NCBI GenBank assembly: GCA_020796225.1
Contig: CM036755.1
Span: forward strand, 12,164,994 to 12,228,993
Direction of reading: 5' to 3'
DNA: 64,000 bases
From: Arion vulgaris
Lineage: Eukaryota; Mollusca; Gastropoda; Stylommatophora; Arionidae
This document shows, in pieces, positions 1 to 10,954 of the stretch. Every line of letters starts with the position of its first letter. The first letter of the stretch is position 1. A program made the translations under genes and the position numbers. A model generated the notes under the pieces. The model was not told where the DNA came from and did no database searches. It worked only from the letters and a program-made list of their open reading frames with translations.

Positions 1-720
1 AATCTTCATCACTCCGCTCAGAGATCATAAGTAAGATAGTAAATATTTCCACTCAGTTTGATTTTGTGCCTTTATTTATACTTCAAACCTAGTTTTATAC
101 ATGGCTTGAGCTCTGTCTGCTCTTCAAAAGTTTGCCTCCATGTGTCATTATGACTCCCTTTTTCTTCTGCCCAAGATCTGTTCATTACAATGTGTGTCTT
201 TCTATTCACATCCTGAATACATGCCCAACTCATCGTCATTGTTTTTTTAATGCATTTATTGTTATCTGCTCACCTGCGCAGACAGGTACGGCACTTGATT
301 GATTGAATCAATAACTAAATATTAATCACTAATCGATTCAAACAATTATAGATTATTGTCATTAAGACGTTCTTATGCTTACCAAAAATTACTAATTTAT
401 CAGTTACAAGAGGTTAGAGCCAATAAGTTGTTCAGACAGTCTGTGATGAAAGTAACGTTCCACACAAGGGACATACTACTTAATAATACATTTATCAGTT
501 TGTTATTCTAAAATATAATATCTTTCTTCTAATAAATTGTTTCCGGCAGTTTTCAACGGACGTTCATCGAAATATATTGTCTGATGTTAGCATGGAACAA
601 ATTCTTCTACTCATATATTTGATAATATCTTCAAGAAGCAGGTGAGAACAGATCCCTTATAAAACTTATCAGAAAGAAACCAGCAATAATCTCTGAACAT
701 GTTTTGTGAAGGAGTAAGCT
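1..720. other. Unit-start sequence, no gene seen
   Basis: AT-rich non-coding DNA. It holds single copies of two short sequences that are expanded into arrays in unit C: the seed of the 36-bp repeat (about 260-300) and the seed of the 27-bp repeat (about 430-456). No coding potential recognised. Confidence 0.7.
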
Positions 721-721
721 T

Positions 722-845
722 GAATATATTGTGAAAACTGGTAAGATACCAGAGAAGTGAGAGAGAGATGTTGACAAGAGGAATATATTGTGAAAACTGG
801 TAAGATACCAGAGAAGTGAGAGAGAGATGTTGACAAGAGGAATAT
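722..845. repeat. 59-bp minisatellite, 2 copies (unit A)
   Basis: Two adjacent near-identical 59-bp units beginning gaatatattgtgaaaactgg, followed by a partial third. The same array has more copies in unit B (27.47-27.73 kb) and unit C (57.37-57.67 kb). Confidence 0.9.
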
Positions 846-1034
846 ATTCTAGTTAGCTTAACATCATGACACGGCATTAAACTAATATCAGAACTTGTAG
901 CTAGAACAATAGACAGAAAGTTGTAAAAGAACACGATAACCTGCAATTGCTGGCACTGCACTTGATGATGATAGATATGTATAGCTTGCTGGAAACAATT
1001 TTAACAATTATTCTAATAACAGAAAGAAATGATT

Positions 1035-1997
1035 GTTCTATTACTTGATTGAATCAACTAACATTGTTCTATTACTTGATTGAATCAACTAATATTGTTT
1101 TATTACTTGATTGAAGCAACTAATATTGTTCTATTACTTGATTGAAACAACTAATATTGTTCTATTACTTGATTGAAACAACTAATATTGTTCTATTACT
1201 TGATTGAAACAACTAATATTGTTCTATTACTTGATTGAAACAACTAATATTATTCTATTACTTGATTGAAACAAATAATATTGTTCTATTACTTGATTGA
1301 ATTAACTAATATTGTTCTATTACTTGATTGAAACAACTAATATTGTTCTATTACTTGATTGAAACAACTAATATTGTTCTATTACTTGATTGAAACAACT
1401 AATATTGTTCTATTACTTGATTGAAACAACTAATATTGTTCTATTACTTGATTGAAACAAATAATATTGTTCTATTACTTGATTGAAACAACTAATATTG
1501 TTCTATTACTTGATTGAAACAAATAATATTGTTCTATTACTTGATTGAAACAACTAATATTGTTCTATTACTTGATTGAATCAACTAATATTGTTCTATT
1601 ACTTGATTGAAACAACTAATATTGTTCTATTACTTGATTGAAACAACTAATATTGTTCTATTACTTGATTGAAACAACTAATATTGTTCTATTACTTGAT
1701 TGAAACAACTAATATTGTTCTCTTACTTGATTGAATCAAATAATATTTGTCTATTACTTGATTGAAACAACTAATATTGTTCTATTACTTGATTGAAACA
1801 ACTAATATTGTTCTATTACTTGATTGAAACAACTAATATTGTTCTATTACTTGATTGAAGCAACTAATATTGTTCTATTACTTGATTGAAACAACTAATA
1901 TTGTTCTCTTACTTGATTGAATCAAATAATATTTTTCTATTACTTGATTGAAACAACTAATATTGTTCTATTACTTGATTGAAACAACTAATATTGT
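1035..1997. repeat. 31-bp minisatellite, about 31 copies (unit A)
   Basis: Perfectly phased 31-bp units containing attacttgattgaaacaact with few substitutions (aaac/aatc/aagc variants). Unit B has about 25 copies at 27.93-28.70 kb and unit C only two at 57.86-57.93 kb, so copy number changed after duplication. Confidence 0.95.
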
Positions 1998-1999
1998 TA

Positions 2000-2765
2000 C
2001 AATATGTATCTACACATGAAGATACAAAAATGACGGTGAAATAGAAATATAAAAGTTGAGAACATGTGAAAAAAACAATGAAAGTAAGACAAGAAGTAAG
2101 ATCTATTTTTTTATTAACATCTCTCTCGTTCTCGCGATCACCGCCCAGACCGATGTACCAGACTTCCCCATAAATTCTATTCATGTGAAAATCTGATTTA
2201 CGCAGCCTTAGCATTGATGTGTTTTATGTCACATCTTCAGCAACATTTGGAACTCTGGTGCTTATCCTTCGTGATCACTTAGGGTCGTGCCGTGACATGA
2301 TACAGCGAGGTGGCCGCATCAGGCGGCACCATAAGGGGGCAGCATAAGCAGTGAAATCAAAATCACAATTGAAGGTTATTTAAAAGAGAAAACATTTAAA
2401 TGGCGGCATTTCGAAAACTAGCATCATACTGAGAAAATATACCGCAAAGCCCTGCGGCGATATGTCCGGTTTCATCCAGCGTTTACTCGGTTCGCTCTTT
2501 GTTCTGTAGCCATCTAGTGTTTTTACGGTGTGGGATAGCTAGCCCCACGTCCAACCTCCTTAGTCGCTTCTTACGACATGCATGACAGGTAACAGTGGTT
2601 CTATTCTTTACACCCCAATTTAAGCCTCGGTAACCACTCGGGTAACATAATTTTAAAGGCAAATATTTGATCTGGTTATCTCTAAAATATTATAATTGTG
2701 AAGATCTTGTTCATTGATATGTTTTTATTTCAATAAAATTTATATTAACACAATTTAAAAGTATT
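2000..2765. other. Intergenic stretch with dispersed-repeat fragments
   Basis: No gene seen. The piece 2,235-2,275 resembles the region around 42,480-42,520 of the B-specific retroposon, and 2,555-2,610 (cttcttacgacatgcatgac) resembles 20,325-20,380. Both look like fragments of dispersed retroposons. Confidence 0.4.
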
Positions 2766-2767
2766 CA

Positions 2768-2985
2768 TTACTTTGTTTTAGTTTGAAATATCTTCATTGT
2801 ATTGCATGTCCATATGTGCACCGATCTCCGACGCAATATCTCCAACAGCGTCCATCGACTAACCGTGCCAGTTCGATGTGGATTGACGAGTCTGCTTTTA
2901 CGCTTGTTATGCTGTTCTTTTCTGGCCACTCCAATCTCCAATCCAAGCTCGTGAAATCTAGTAGTTGACATGGATTGGTTTAGAT
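2768..2985 (-). pseudogene. LINE 3' coding tail, unit A copy
   Basis: Minus-strand translation gives the end of an RNase H-bearing non-LTR retrotransposon protein: STTRFHELGLEIGVARKEQ, then a Trp-rich HIWTC segment and MKIFQT. The same tail is at 29.2-29.4 kb and, with more upstream sequence including an RNase H signature, at 58.19-58.56 kb. Here it is cut off upstream, so it is a dead fragment present before the duplication. Confidence 0.65.
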
Positions 2986-2989
2986 GAAA

Positions 2990-3540
2990 ATCGTTCTTCT
3001 GGTCATACTATTTGAGTATATATAATAATGAACATAAAATGTGATGAATTCAGCAGAAGTGATGAAATTAGAGAAATATCTGGCTAACAACTGCCTTCAA
3101 AATTCATTATTCTTATCACAAGAGGGAAAAGTCTTCTCTCGTGTTTTGAGAAAACCTGTCCATGTTTCTGAGCCATATCGTCAATAGCTATTTACACAAG
3201 TTTGATAGATCTAAATCTTCATCTGCAATGTTAATTTTGTTTTGTCCCACGTTCACTTTGATATTCTGTCAAATATAGTGACATAACTACCTATTCGAGT
3301 GTTGATTTCTTCATCAAGAGAGAGACGGTCTGGTCATGACTATCGACCCAAGATAGTAACATTTATATATATTACCATCCGATTTGTGTTTCTGCTCCTT
3401 GTGCAGTATACGAACAGAAACTGCAACTTGTCACGAGTATCTAATTTAATCAGTTTCTTTCAGATGCGTATCATTATTTTCTTGTTTTTGAGCTTTCTCT
3501 TCAACCACTTTCCTCTTTCATTTTTAAGCAACGGTTGCAA
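2990..3540. other. Unit-conserved non-coding DNA
   Basis: No gene seen. Matches 29.41-29.76 kb and 30.51-30.60 kb of unit B; unit B has a LINE fragment and a 22-bp array inserted in the middle. Confidence 0.5.
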
Positions 3541-3870
3541 GTGAGGTCAAGTTCCTAGGTTTATCGGAGATGGACTATAAAACGTAGGTCTCATGTTCAA
3601 TTTCAGCACGTAAACAAAACCCCGTGACAGTTGAAAATCTGTAAGAATTTACTACAAAGTACATGCACTGCAGAATTAATTAACAAATTAAAATAAAGTA
3701 TATAAACAAGTTTTATCATCTTCAATATTACATCGGGAGCCTTCGCCGATGCTATGAAGTTCGTGTACCGCCATGCGATCTTCATGTGTAATAAAGAGAT
3801 CGAAGCACGCATGGCCATTCCCCGAAGTGCAATGATGTGATTATATCAATTAATTAATCAATCAATCAAT
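3540..3870 (+). mobile_element. SINE family 3 copy, 5'-truncated
   Basis: Shares the body and tail of the family best seen at 47.60-48.05 kb: an internal tcggagatggac-like segment, a gctatgaagttcgtgtaccg segment, an 'aaagagatc' block, and a 3' tail of (atca)n. The tRNA-like head is missing. The orthologous copy in unit B is at about 30.60-30.88 kb, so the insertion predates the duplication. Confidence 0.7.
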
Positions 3871-4240
3871 CACTTTGTAATTATTTTGACCTCTAGTCTA
3901 ATTTAGTTTGCAATTCTAATTTAATATTTAATGTCAAGTAGTTGAAATCTGTATAACTCTAGTTTAGTTTCTCTAAAGTATGACATATTCTATATTAAAA
4001 TGTTGCTAGTTTCCAGAAGTAGCAGTTAAATGAAATTAATCCATGTGTGAACATATTCTATACGTTTCATCTAATTAGGTTCATTAGTTTTTATAATATT
4101 CACTTTTTAATGCAGACATGTCAACAAATGATATGTTTAACACCCATTATTTATATCACAATATAGATGGAGACTGCAGTCAAACTATGTAGAATGGCGA
4201 AACACGTAATAACAAAGTACTGAAGATTTTACAAAATACA
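3871..4240. other. AT-rich DNA, nothing recognised
   Basis: Unit-A-specific stretch between the SINE tail and the Penelope-like element. No gene or repeat family recognised. Confidence 0.5.
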
Positions 4241-4260
4241 AAAGCAATTACAATATACAG

Positions 4261-4290
4261 CAACGTTTCGACCAAAAGGCCTTTATCAAG
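4261..4290 (-). ncRNA. Hammerhead-like motif of Penelope-like element (degenerate)
   Basis: On the minus strand a ttgataa segment, a short stem (aaggcc...ggtc) and gaaac lie in the order of a hammerhead ribozyme core. Penelope-like elements are known to carry hammerhead motifs in their terminal repeats. The usual CUGAUGA box reads UUGAUAA here, so cleavage activity is doubtful. A sister motif is at 14,963-14,991. Confidence 0.4.
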
Positions 4291-4489
4291 AAAATGATAC
4301 AACAAAAGTAACGAATGTCACAGAACACTACATATAGACTTTGACAAAGATATTACAACGATAAAAAATGAATGAAAATATGTGACTAAAAACGAATAAC
4401 GAAATAAATACTGAAAAACTAGAAGTGGAAAAAGAACAGAAACAATGAAACATCAAGCAAATATATGACTCATATACATATTACATCTA

Positions 4490-5030
4490 CACATATAAAA
4501 GCGTACACATATAGAGCATGAGAAGAGAAAGTACTAAGAAGTATAGGAATGTAGAGCGTTGAGTCCATGAGGTCGCAAGGTACCATATAAAGAAATAAAG
4601 CGATTATCCAGAGCAAATCGACTGCGATCATCAGAGGAACATTATCGGATGGCAGTGACCTGGACGTCGCGAGCAACAAGATGGTCCGTACCATTAAAAT
4701 GAGTAGCTACAGGGGTCACAGAGCATTGTCGTATATCGCGTAAGTGTTGGCCGAAACGGTCACTGAGCATTTTGCCTGTTTCACCGATATATGCCTTAGC
4801 AAGTGATAGCGTAGATTATATTTTGGGACTCGCATGTGAAACCATCTTCAATAACAAACGGGCTAAAGGAAAGATACAGTACGACTCTGTATCAGATAAG
4901 CACACGTATTGCAACGCCGACGGCTACACTGGAGAGTGCCAAAATGAGTCTGGATATTGGACTTTAGACGACTGCGTACTAACATATCCTTAAGACTTCT
5001 GTCCCATCTGTAAGCCACCAAAGGATAGTT
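4490..5030 (-). pseudogene. Penelope-like linker and GIY-YIG endonuclease
   Basis: Minus-strand frames give PLVAYRWDRSL, a CxxxxxCxxC cluster (QCSRRRCNTC), FTCESQNIIYAITC, then AYIGETGKMLSDRFGQHLRD and a final LYGTLRPHGLNA. The YIG box and the GRRLSDRF-like helix are well kept. A short deletion between the ITC and AYIG segments breaks the frame. Confidence 0.78.
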
Positions 5031-5133
5031 GGGGAAGACTGAACGGTCTAACGATCTGACTTAAGGATAGACAGATGACGGAATCAAACATTTTTCCCCA
5101 GTGAACTATGGGGATGGAAAGTTAAGATAAGTT

Positions 5134-5651
5134 TTACCCTGTCAGAGTTAGCAGTCCTATGCTGGCAGGTAAGGGCCTGCTGGCGAGTAATTTTCTGAAC
5201 TCGTTGCATAGCAGATACAAGCACCTTCTCGGGTATAGGCACCTGCGAAAGAAATCAAGCATCTCGCGAGCTCTCTCAAGGAAATCATCGTCCTCACTAC
5301 AAAGACGACGAAGGCGTAAGAGCTGCGAGAATGGCAAAGAGTCACGAGAAGCCCGGGGATGGGAAGAAGTATAAGGAGAAAACTATGTGCATCAGTAGGC
5401 TTGTAATATACTGATGTAGTGATAGCGGATAGGCGTAAGGTGATAGTAATGTCAAGAAAGTTGACACAAGTAGTGGAGATGTGAGAAGTAAAACTAATGG
5501 CAGTGTTGAAAACATTAATGAAATTTATGAAGCGTGACAAATCGGCTTCAGGCATATCAGTAATGCTAATACAGTCATCAATGTATCTGTGATAAACAGA
5601 TGGAAGAAGGCCATCATATGTAGTCCATACTAGGTGTTCAAGATAACCCAT
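5134..5651 (-). pseudogene. Penelope-like reverse transcriptase, catalytic palm and thumb
   Basis: Contains HRYIDD (the two catalytic aspartates at about residues 25-26 of the open stretch), FLDITITL and YYKPTDAHSFLL. A shift of frame then gives SQLLRLRRLCSEDDDF and a helical segment typical of the RT thumb and linker. Confidence 0.8.
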
Positions 5652-5667
5652 GAACAGACAAGCATAA

Positions 5668-6053
5668 CTAGGTCCATTTTAGTACCCATGGCACCCCACT
5701 GATCTGCTCAAAGAATTGGTCATTAAACTGAAAGGAGTTAAGAGTGAGAACTAGTTCCGCAAGACGAAGGAGAGCAGAGGTTGACACAAGTGGATTAGTT
5801 CTCCTATTGAGAAAGAACTGGAGAGCTTTACGGCCGTCAGAATGAGATACAGAGGTGTACAATGAGCACACATCAAGGAGGAAGAGATGGTAGGTTTTAT
5901 CAGGTAGCAACTCAATGGTAGAAAAAACAGACAAAGCGTGGCTAGAATTTTTCAAAAATGATGGTAGTGTGGTAACTATTGGATTAAAGATACTGTCAAG
6001 GAATTCGGAGATGTGTTCTGTAGGGTAAGAGCAAGCAGAAACGATAGGCTTGC
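5668..6053 (-). pseudogene. Penelope-like reverse transcriptase, N-terminal part
   Basis: Open stretch with the RT fingers/palm motif containing LDVCSLYTSV, followed by LVLTLNSFQFNDQFFEQISG, which matches the family pattern leading to the MGTK motif. It starts abruptly at about 6,053 with no upstream coding sequence, which marks the 5' truncation. The frame breaks near 5,670. Confidence 0.8.
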
Positions 6054-6060
6054 AGAACTA

Positions 6061-6755
6061 TCGATGCTACATTCCATAAACAATCAAATGTCATTATTAC
6101 CATCAATTAAATATTATTCATTTATATTACAAGTTATAATGTGATCTAACAGTACTCAAGATTGCATTGTATAAACTTATTTTACTCTTTATGAGAAGGT
6201 TGGCAAATGTCGGAAACATTATTGTTTAAAAAAATGACTCGACTAAAATACAAAAAACATGCGTATGTTTTCTTTCAAATCTGTGGCTAAAAGGAGGTAG
6301 AAATGTACCCAGATATAAGTACTTTCCGTTTCTGAAGATTTTATTAACTTCAGTAAAGAGTTATGAAGATACATTCGTTTTTGTCAACATACACCCAAAA
6401 GCTGATATATCAGCTTTGCAACATCACGACCATTGCTCTGAACCGATATATCTGCTCCCAGTCCGTTGGTTTAAAGTGATATTTGTTGATGTTTCTTCTC
6501 TGACATAAAACCGTTGTCATGGTGACGCTTACAGAAAATATGACACATGACCGGGCCATATTGTTGATTAGAGATTGCAGGGTAGTCTAACTGTTCGAGA
6601 CTAGGGCAGTATCTTCAGCGAGAGGAGATCATGCAGTTGGAGTTCTGACGTGTTTTGTCTTGGCACGTAACGAACCCAGTTGAAGAGTGAACCATCAGAT
6701 CTAGTCCGGATGAAAACAGCCCTAACTGCATCCTTCTTTCTCTATCTTTTTCGAT
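6061..6755. other. AT-rich DNA, partly shared with unit B
   Basis: No gene seen. From about 6,473 the sequence (gtgatatttgttgatg) becomes colinear with unit B at about 30,880. Confidence 0.5.
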
Positions 6756-6945
6756 CCAGAAGCACCTGAGCTGAAAGCTCTTCGGCTCGGTGTCATGGAC
6801 ATCTTAACCCTTCGGTTCGGTGCTACGAACACCGTAAATCTGGGGAACCTGTAGCTTCTCTGCCAGTCCGCGGAGTTGAACCCGCACTTACAGAGGATTT
6901 GTCACCCGTAGTCCAACGCGCTACGAACACGCTGGGCACTAGGGC
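6756..6945 (-). mobile_element. SINE family 2 copy (unit-A-specific)
   Basis: tRNA-derived SINE on the minus strand: a gttcgtagcgcgttggacta A-box region, a ggttcaactccgc B box, then a body with cggtgttcgtagcaccgaac-like palindromic segments and a ctcaggtgcttctgg end before an A/T-rich tail. Flanked by gcatcctt on both sides (target-site duplication); unit B at 31,100 has no insertion there. Confidence 0.8.
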
Positions 6946-7956
6946 AACCGCATCCTTAAAGGCATGGTATAAAAGGACTGCGAAGAAGATATCAATGAAA
7001 ATGGGAGCAAGAACACGTCCATGTTTGACCCGACTCTTAACTTTGAAGCTGTCAGATATACTGCCACAGAACTATACGCTGATGTTCGTGCCCTCATGCA
7101 AGGAGATGCTCAGTCGGAGTAATTTAAAAAAAAAAAAAGCCGATCTGCTTCAATATTTTGTAGAGTCCTGACCTACTGATCGTGTTAAATGTCTTGGAAA
7201 TATCCACGAACGCAAGGAATAGTGTCATCCATGCTCTCTACATTTCTCTTGAAGTTGTCAAAGAGTGAATATCATGACAACTGTTGTTCGTCCAGCACTG
7301 AATCCACATTGTGAATCTGGAAGAACACTCTCAATCAATTTCTGAAGCTATTTTAAGAAGACTAGTGCTAGAACCCTATACGTGACACTTCAAAGAGAGA
7401 TAGAGAGAGCGAGAGATAGAGAGGCGGAGAGAGAAGATAGAGAGCGAGAGATAGAGAGAGAGAGAGGGGAGAGAGAGAGAGGCGAGAGATAGAGAGCGAG
7501 AGATAGAAGAGCGAGAGATAGAGAGAGCGAGAGAGAGAGAATGTCTCAGTAATTTATACATATTGTCTCCCTTGTCTACACTATAGTAAATAGTTTTACT
7601 ATATTTGCCTTCCTCATGTCTTGAGGAATATCGCCTTCCTCCGGCCTGGACAAGGAAATTAAAGAGGTGAAGGAAAATAACATTCTTGAAGATGTCTACA
7701 GCAATGTTGTCTATTACTTGATGTTTGAAAGTTTGTTGATTGCTTCCAAGTGTATTATCTTCATGGATTCACCATCCAGTTTGGTTAGTTCATGATGTTT
7801 CGGTATGATCTGATCTACATCAGGATCATCTACCTGTATGTGAACGTCTATGATCGCAGTTTCCCAAGTAGGTAACCTAGCGTCACAATGTATTTATGTT
7901 GATTGCTTCAATTCCGAAATCCACAAGGATCGGTTTATAAGTCAGAGGTCATATAA

Positions 7957-7960
<4 letters not shown>
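6946..7960 (-). pseudogene. LINE reverse-transcriptase remnant, unit A copy
   Basis: Minus-strand frames give EEGDIPQDMRKANIVKL-like (upstream of RT), then VLPDSQCGF...TVVMIF...QLQEKCREHG, the finger motif of a non-LTR RT, then VKHGRVLAPIFIDIFFAVLL, the GxRQGCxLSPxLF motif in degraded form. Frameshifts throughout. The copy at 31.12-32.12 kb is its paralogue in unit B. A GA-rich microsatellite interrupts it. Confidence 0.65.
7385..7545. repeat. GA-rich microsatellite
   Basis: Imperfect gagagata/gagagc repeat of about 160 bases, lying inside the LINE RT remnant where the conserved 'YRGISLL' region would be expected. Confidence 0.85.
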
Positions 7961-8008
<48 letters not shown>

Positions 8009-8009
8009 A
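7961..8009. repeat. (CT)n(TA)n microsatellite
   Basis: A run of ct dinucleotides followed by about 14 ta dinucleotides, at the start of dispersed repeat R1. Confidence 0.95.
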
Positions 8010-8667
8010 GAATCAGTTGAATTACATTGCATGTCTGTCTATTTTGTTTGAAGATATCTGGACATCCTACGGACTCGAAATATGGCAAGAAGGTAGCGTT
8101 CATAGATAGGAAGAGGAAAAAATATAAAACTAGACTTTTTGTACGTTTCTATAAAGATATTCTAACTTAACGCACATCGTCATTCTTTGTAAAAATCGTC
8201 GAAAGTGTCAATCCATGTTTTCATGACGTTCGCGGTCATGTGATACTCAAAGCGATCATGTTATAGTCAGGTGACGTCTTTCGCACATAACACGAATACT
8301 AACATATTTATTAGTATTTCAACACGTCAGTTCTGTAGACGAATGCATAAGATGCTTGACTTATGTCCTGAAGACAACATTTTGAATCTCACGCTAGGCC
8401 AATTTTATTTTTTTTAACTCTTTTAAAACACATCGATAAGTTAATAATCTGAATAAATTTAATTTGCCAATTGTTATTTTTCAACTTTCACTGGAATTCA
8501 ATTGTATCAGGTTTAACTGGCAATCGGATTGAGTTTATGTGGGCTCGAAAGATCAGCGGAAAAGGAAAATAAATGTAACGTACGAGAATTCTGTTGCATC
8601 AGGTTTTACTGGCAATCGGATTGAGGGACATTTTAATCTTATGTGGCCAACCGACATAGTTTTCAAA

Positions 8668-8838
8668 CTTTTATGGAGACAAAACGTATTGTTTTATGGA
8701 GACAAAACGTATTGTTTTATGGAGACAAAACGTATTGTTTTATGGAGACAAAACGTATTGTTTTATGGAGACAAAACGTATTGTTTTATGGAGACAAAAC
8801 GTATTATTTTATGGAGACAAAACGTATTATTTTAATGG
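8668..8838. repeat. 24-bp minisatellite, about 7 copies
   Basis: Units tttatggagacaaaacgtat-tgt repeat at exactly 24 bp. The region reads open in three forward frames only because 24 is a multiple of three; it is not a gene. Confidence 0.95.
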
Positions 8839-8872
8839 GAAAAAAGTCGATTTTGAGGCAACGGGACATGTT

Positions 8873-9240
8873 TCTCATTTTAACCGTATCTGACCTTATT
8901 TCATTTTAACCGTATCTGACCTTATTTCATTTTAACCGTATCTGACCTTATTTCATTTTAACCGTATCTGACCTTATTTCATTTTAACCGTATCTGACCT
9001 TATTTCATTTTAACCGTATCTGACCTTATTTCATTTTAACCGTATCTGACCTTATTTCATTTTAACCGTATCTGACCTTATTTCATTTTAACCGTATCTG
9101 ACCTTATTTCATTTTAACCGTATCTGACCTTATTTCATTTTAACCGTATCTGACCTTATTTCATTTTAACCGTATCTGACCTTATTTCATTTTAACCGTA
9201 TCTGACCTTATTTCATTTTAACCGTATCTGACCTTATTTC
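8873..9240. repeat. 26-bp minisatellite, about 14 copies
   Basis: Units of attttaaccgtatctgacc-ttatttc repeat at 26 bp with almost no variation. Confidence 0.95.
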
Positions 9241-9752
9241 ATTCCGATTGCCAGTAAAATCAGATATTTCATTTTAACCGTATCTGACCTTATTTCATTC
9301 CGATTGCCAGTAAAATCAGATATTTCATTTTAACCGTATCTGACCTTATTTCATTCCGATTGCCAGTAAAATCATATATTTCATTTTAACCGTATCTGAC
9401 CTTATTTCATTCCGATTGCCAGTAAAATCAGATATTTCATTTTAACCGTATCTGACCTTATTTCATTCCGATTGCCAGTAAAATCAGATATTTCATTTTA
9501 ACCGTATCTGACCTTATTTCATTCCGATTGCCAGTAAAATCAGATATTTCATTTTAACCGTATCTGACCTTATTTCATTCCGATTGCCAGTAAAATCAGA
9601 TATTTCATTTTAACCGTATCTGACCTTATTTCATTCCGATTGCCAGTAAAATCAGATATTTCATTTTAACCGTATCTGACCTTATTTCATTCCGATTGCT
9701 AGTAAAATCAGATATTTCATTTTAACCGTATCTGACCTTATTTCATTCCGAT
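9241..9752. repeat. 56-bp higher-order repeat, about 9 copies
   Basis: Each 56-bp unit is the 26-bp monomer of the preceding array joined to a 30-bp piece with ccgattgccagtaaaatcag. That piece is the reverse complement of a single-copy segment at 8,508-8,535 and 8,600-8,625. The array therefore moved from a simple to a composite repeat. Confidence 0.95.
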
Positions 9753-9934
9753 TCCGAAAACCACTTTACAAATAGATTTATACTAAATTCCCCGTGCGAT
9801 GAACCGGTAAAACTGCTAGTTCTACAGAAAAACACAACGAGTGATTTATAAGGGAGTGGTCATTCTACAGAAAACATCAAAGAAGAAGAAGCAGAAGAAA
9901 GTAGATAGTTTTAGTGTTATCTACAATATTCATC

Positions 9935-10930
9935 ATCATCATCAAGTAGCTTGTTCCTTCTGGAACTTGGCTCCAATGACAGCAGTCCAGAAAAACTCTT
10001 TGTTCTGTGCAAGCTGACCGGCGTCAGCAGCAGTCATTCTCAGATCGTCAATGACATCTTGCACCCATCGTCTTCTAGGTCTTTCTCTCATTCTTCTTCC
10101 AGACACCATTCCCTCCAAAATAATTTCTCTAGGCACTCATGTCGTTTGATGTGTCCGAAATATTTAATTTTCCTTGTTGTTATGCTCTTTAATAGCCAAC
10201 TCTCTTTAATATCAAGCTGTTGCAGAGCAGAAGCATTTGTTCTTTTCTCTGTCCATGATATTCTAAGTACTCTTCTGTACTGCATTTGCATTCAAAGACA
10301 TTAATGATCTTCTATGCCGCTTTGTCAATGTTCCATGTCTCACATTCATATGTTATCATATATGGAAAAACACAGGCTCTTAAACACGTGATGTTTGTTC
10401 TTATGTCAGTTCCCTTCCATATGTTAGTTATTTCTTTTAGCAATGCTCAACCTTCTTTTAATTTCTGTTATATCGTTCCCGTAATTTGTCAGCAATCCTC
10501 CAAGGTATTCAAAGTTGTTGACTCTTTCTATTTTGTGGAAGTTGACACATATATTAGCCATCAATTCTGTTTTATCAGTTGTAAATATCTTCATTTTCAT
10601 TGTATTGATATAAAAGTTTTGATCTGCGCTGTTGTTTTGAAGTGACCGTATCAAGTTCTCTTTACCAATGTGTGATGTAGATAATAGTACTGTATCGTCA
10701 GCATATCTTAATTCAAGTAGTTTGTGACCTCCGATTACCAGAGCGTTGTATTTTTCCATTTCTGCAGGTTCTCTGATATTCCTTATGATGTTTTCAGTGT
10801 ATGTGTTGAGTAGGTACGGTAATAAAATGCAGCCTTCTCTAACTCTCTGTCATATGCCAAACCACTTTGATGTTCCTTCTTCTATTCTCACAGCTATTTG
10901 TTTGTCTTTACATTCTACAACATTACTCGT
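9935..10930 (-). pseudogene. LINE (non-LTR) RT and C-terminal remnant, unit A copy
   Basis: Minus strand: LLELRYADDTVLLSTSH (catalytic ADD at about 10,694-10,705), FEYLGG, then YRRVLRISWTEKRTNASALQ, IKYFGHIKRHECLEKL and GRRMRERPRRRWVQDVIDD, the usual C-terminal segment of endonuclease/RT LINEs. The 3' end is a (gat)n tail at 9,930-9,945. Frameshifts separate the pieces. The unit-B paralogue is at 34.39-35.19 kb. Confidence 0.85.
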
Positions 10931-10954
10931 ACATAAATAATAGTAGATTGGAAA

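Larger units (their letters stand above)
4245..6060 (-). mobile_element. Penelope-like retroelement, 5'-truncated and frameshifted
   Basis: Read on the minus strand from 6,055 down: PTEHISEFLDSIFNPIV and FLLDVCSLYTSVSHSDGRKA (reverse transcriptase N-terminal motifs with the DxxSLYT aspartate), a GxMGTKM-like segment across a frameshift near 5,670, the catalytic YIDD at 5,574-5,585, a KPTDAHSFLL thumb motif, IPYSQ-like LRLRRLC, a linker with PLVAYRWDRSLKDMLVRSRL, a Cys pattern GTLQCSRRRCNTC, then a GIY-YIG endonuclease with IIYAITC and AYIGETGKMLSDRF. This domain order (RT, linker, GIY-YIG) is diagnostic of endonuclease-positive Penelope-like elements. Several frameshifts and stops make it a fossil. 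Unit B has no copy at the equivalent site. Confidence 0.88.
8010..9816 (+). mobile_element. Dispersed repeat R1, copy 1 (possible non-autonomous Helitron)
   Basis: Homologous to 15,840-16,776: both start after a TA microsatellite with tgtttgaagatatctggaca, share a ggttttactggcaatcggat block and end in ccgtgcgatgaaccgg followed by ctag|t. The end (short hairpin, then CTAG before T) is Helitron-like. No protein recognised. Copy 1 is swollen by three tandem arrays. Confidence 0.45.

Noticed and set aside
1035..1997. CRISPR-like regular repeat array
   Set aside because: Units are contiguous with no unique spacers and the DNA is eukaryotic; the same applies to all other arrays here.
4772..4993. 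Plus-strand 73-codon frame with several Cys and Tyr, at first sight a small secreted peptide
   Set aside because: The minus strand over the same bases reads the linker and GIY-YIG part of the Penelope-like element, which explains the openness.
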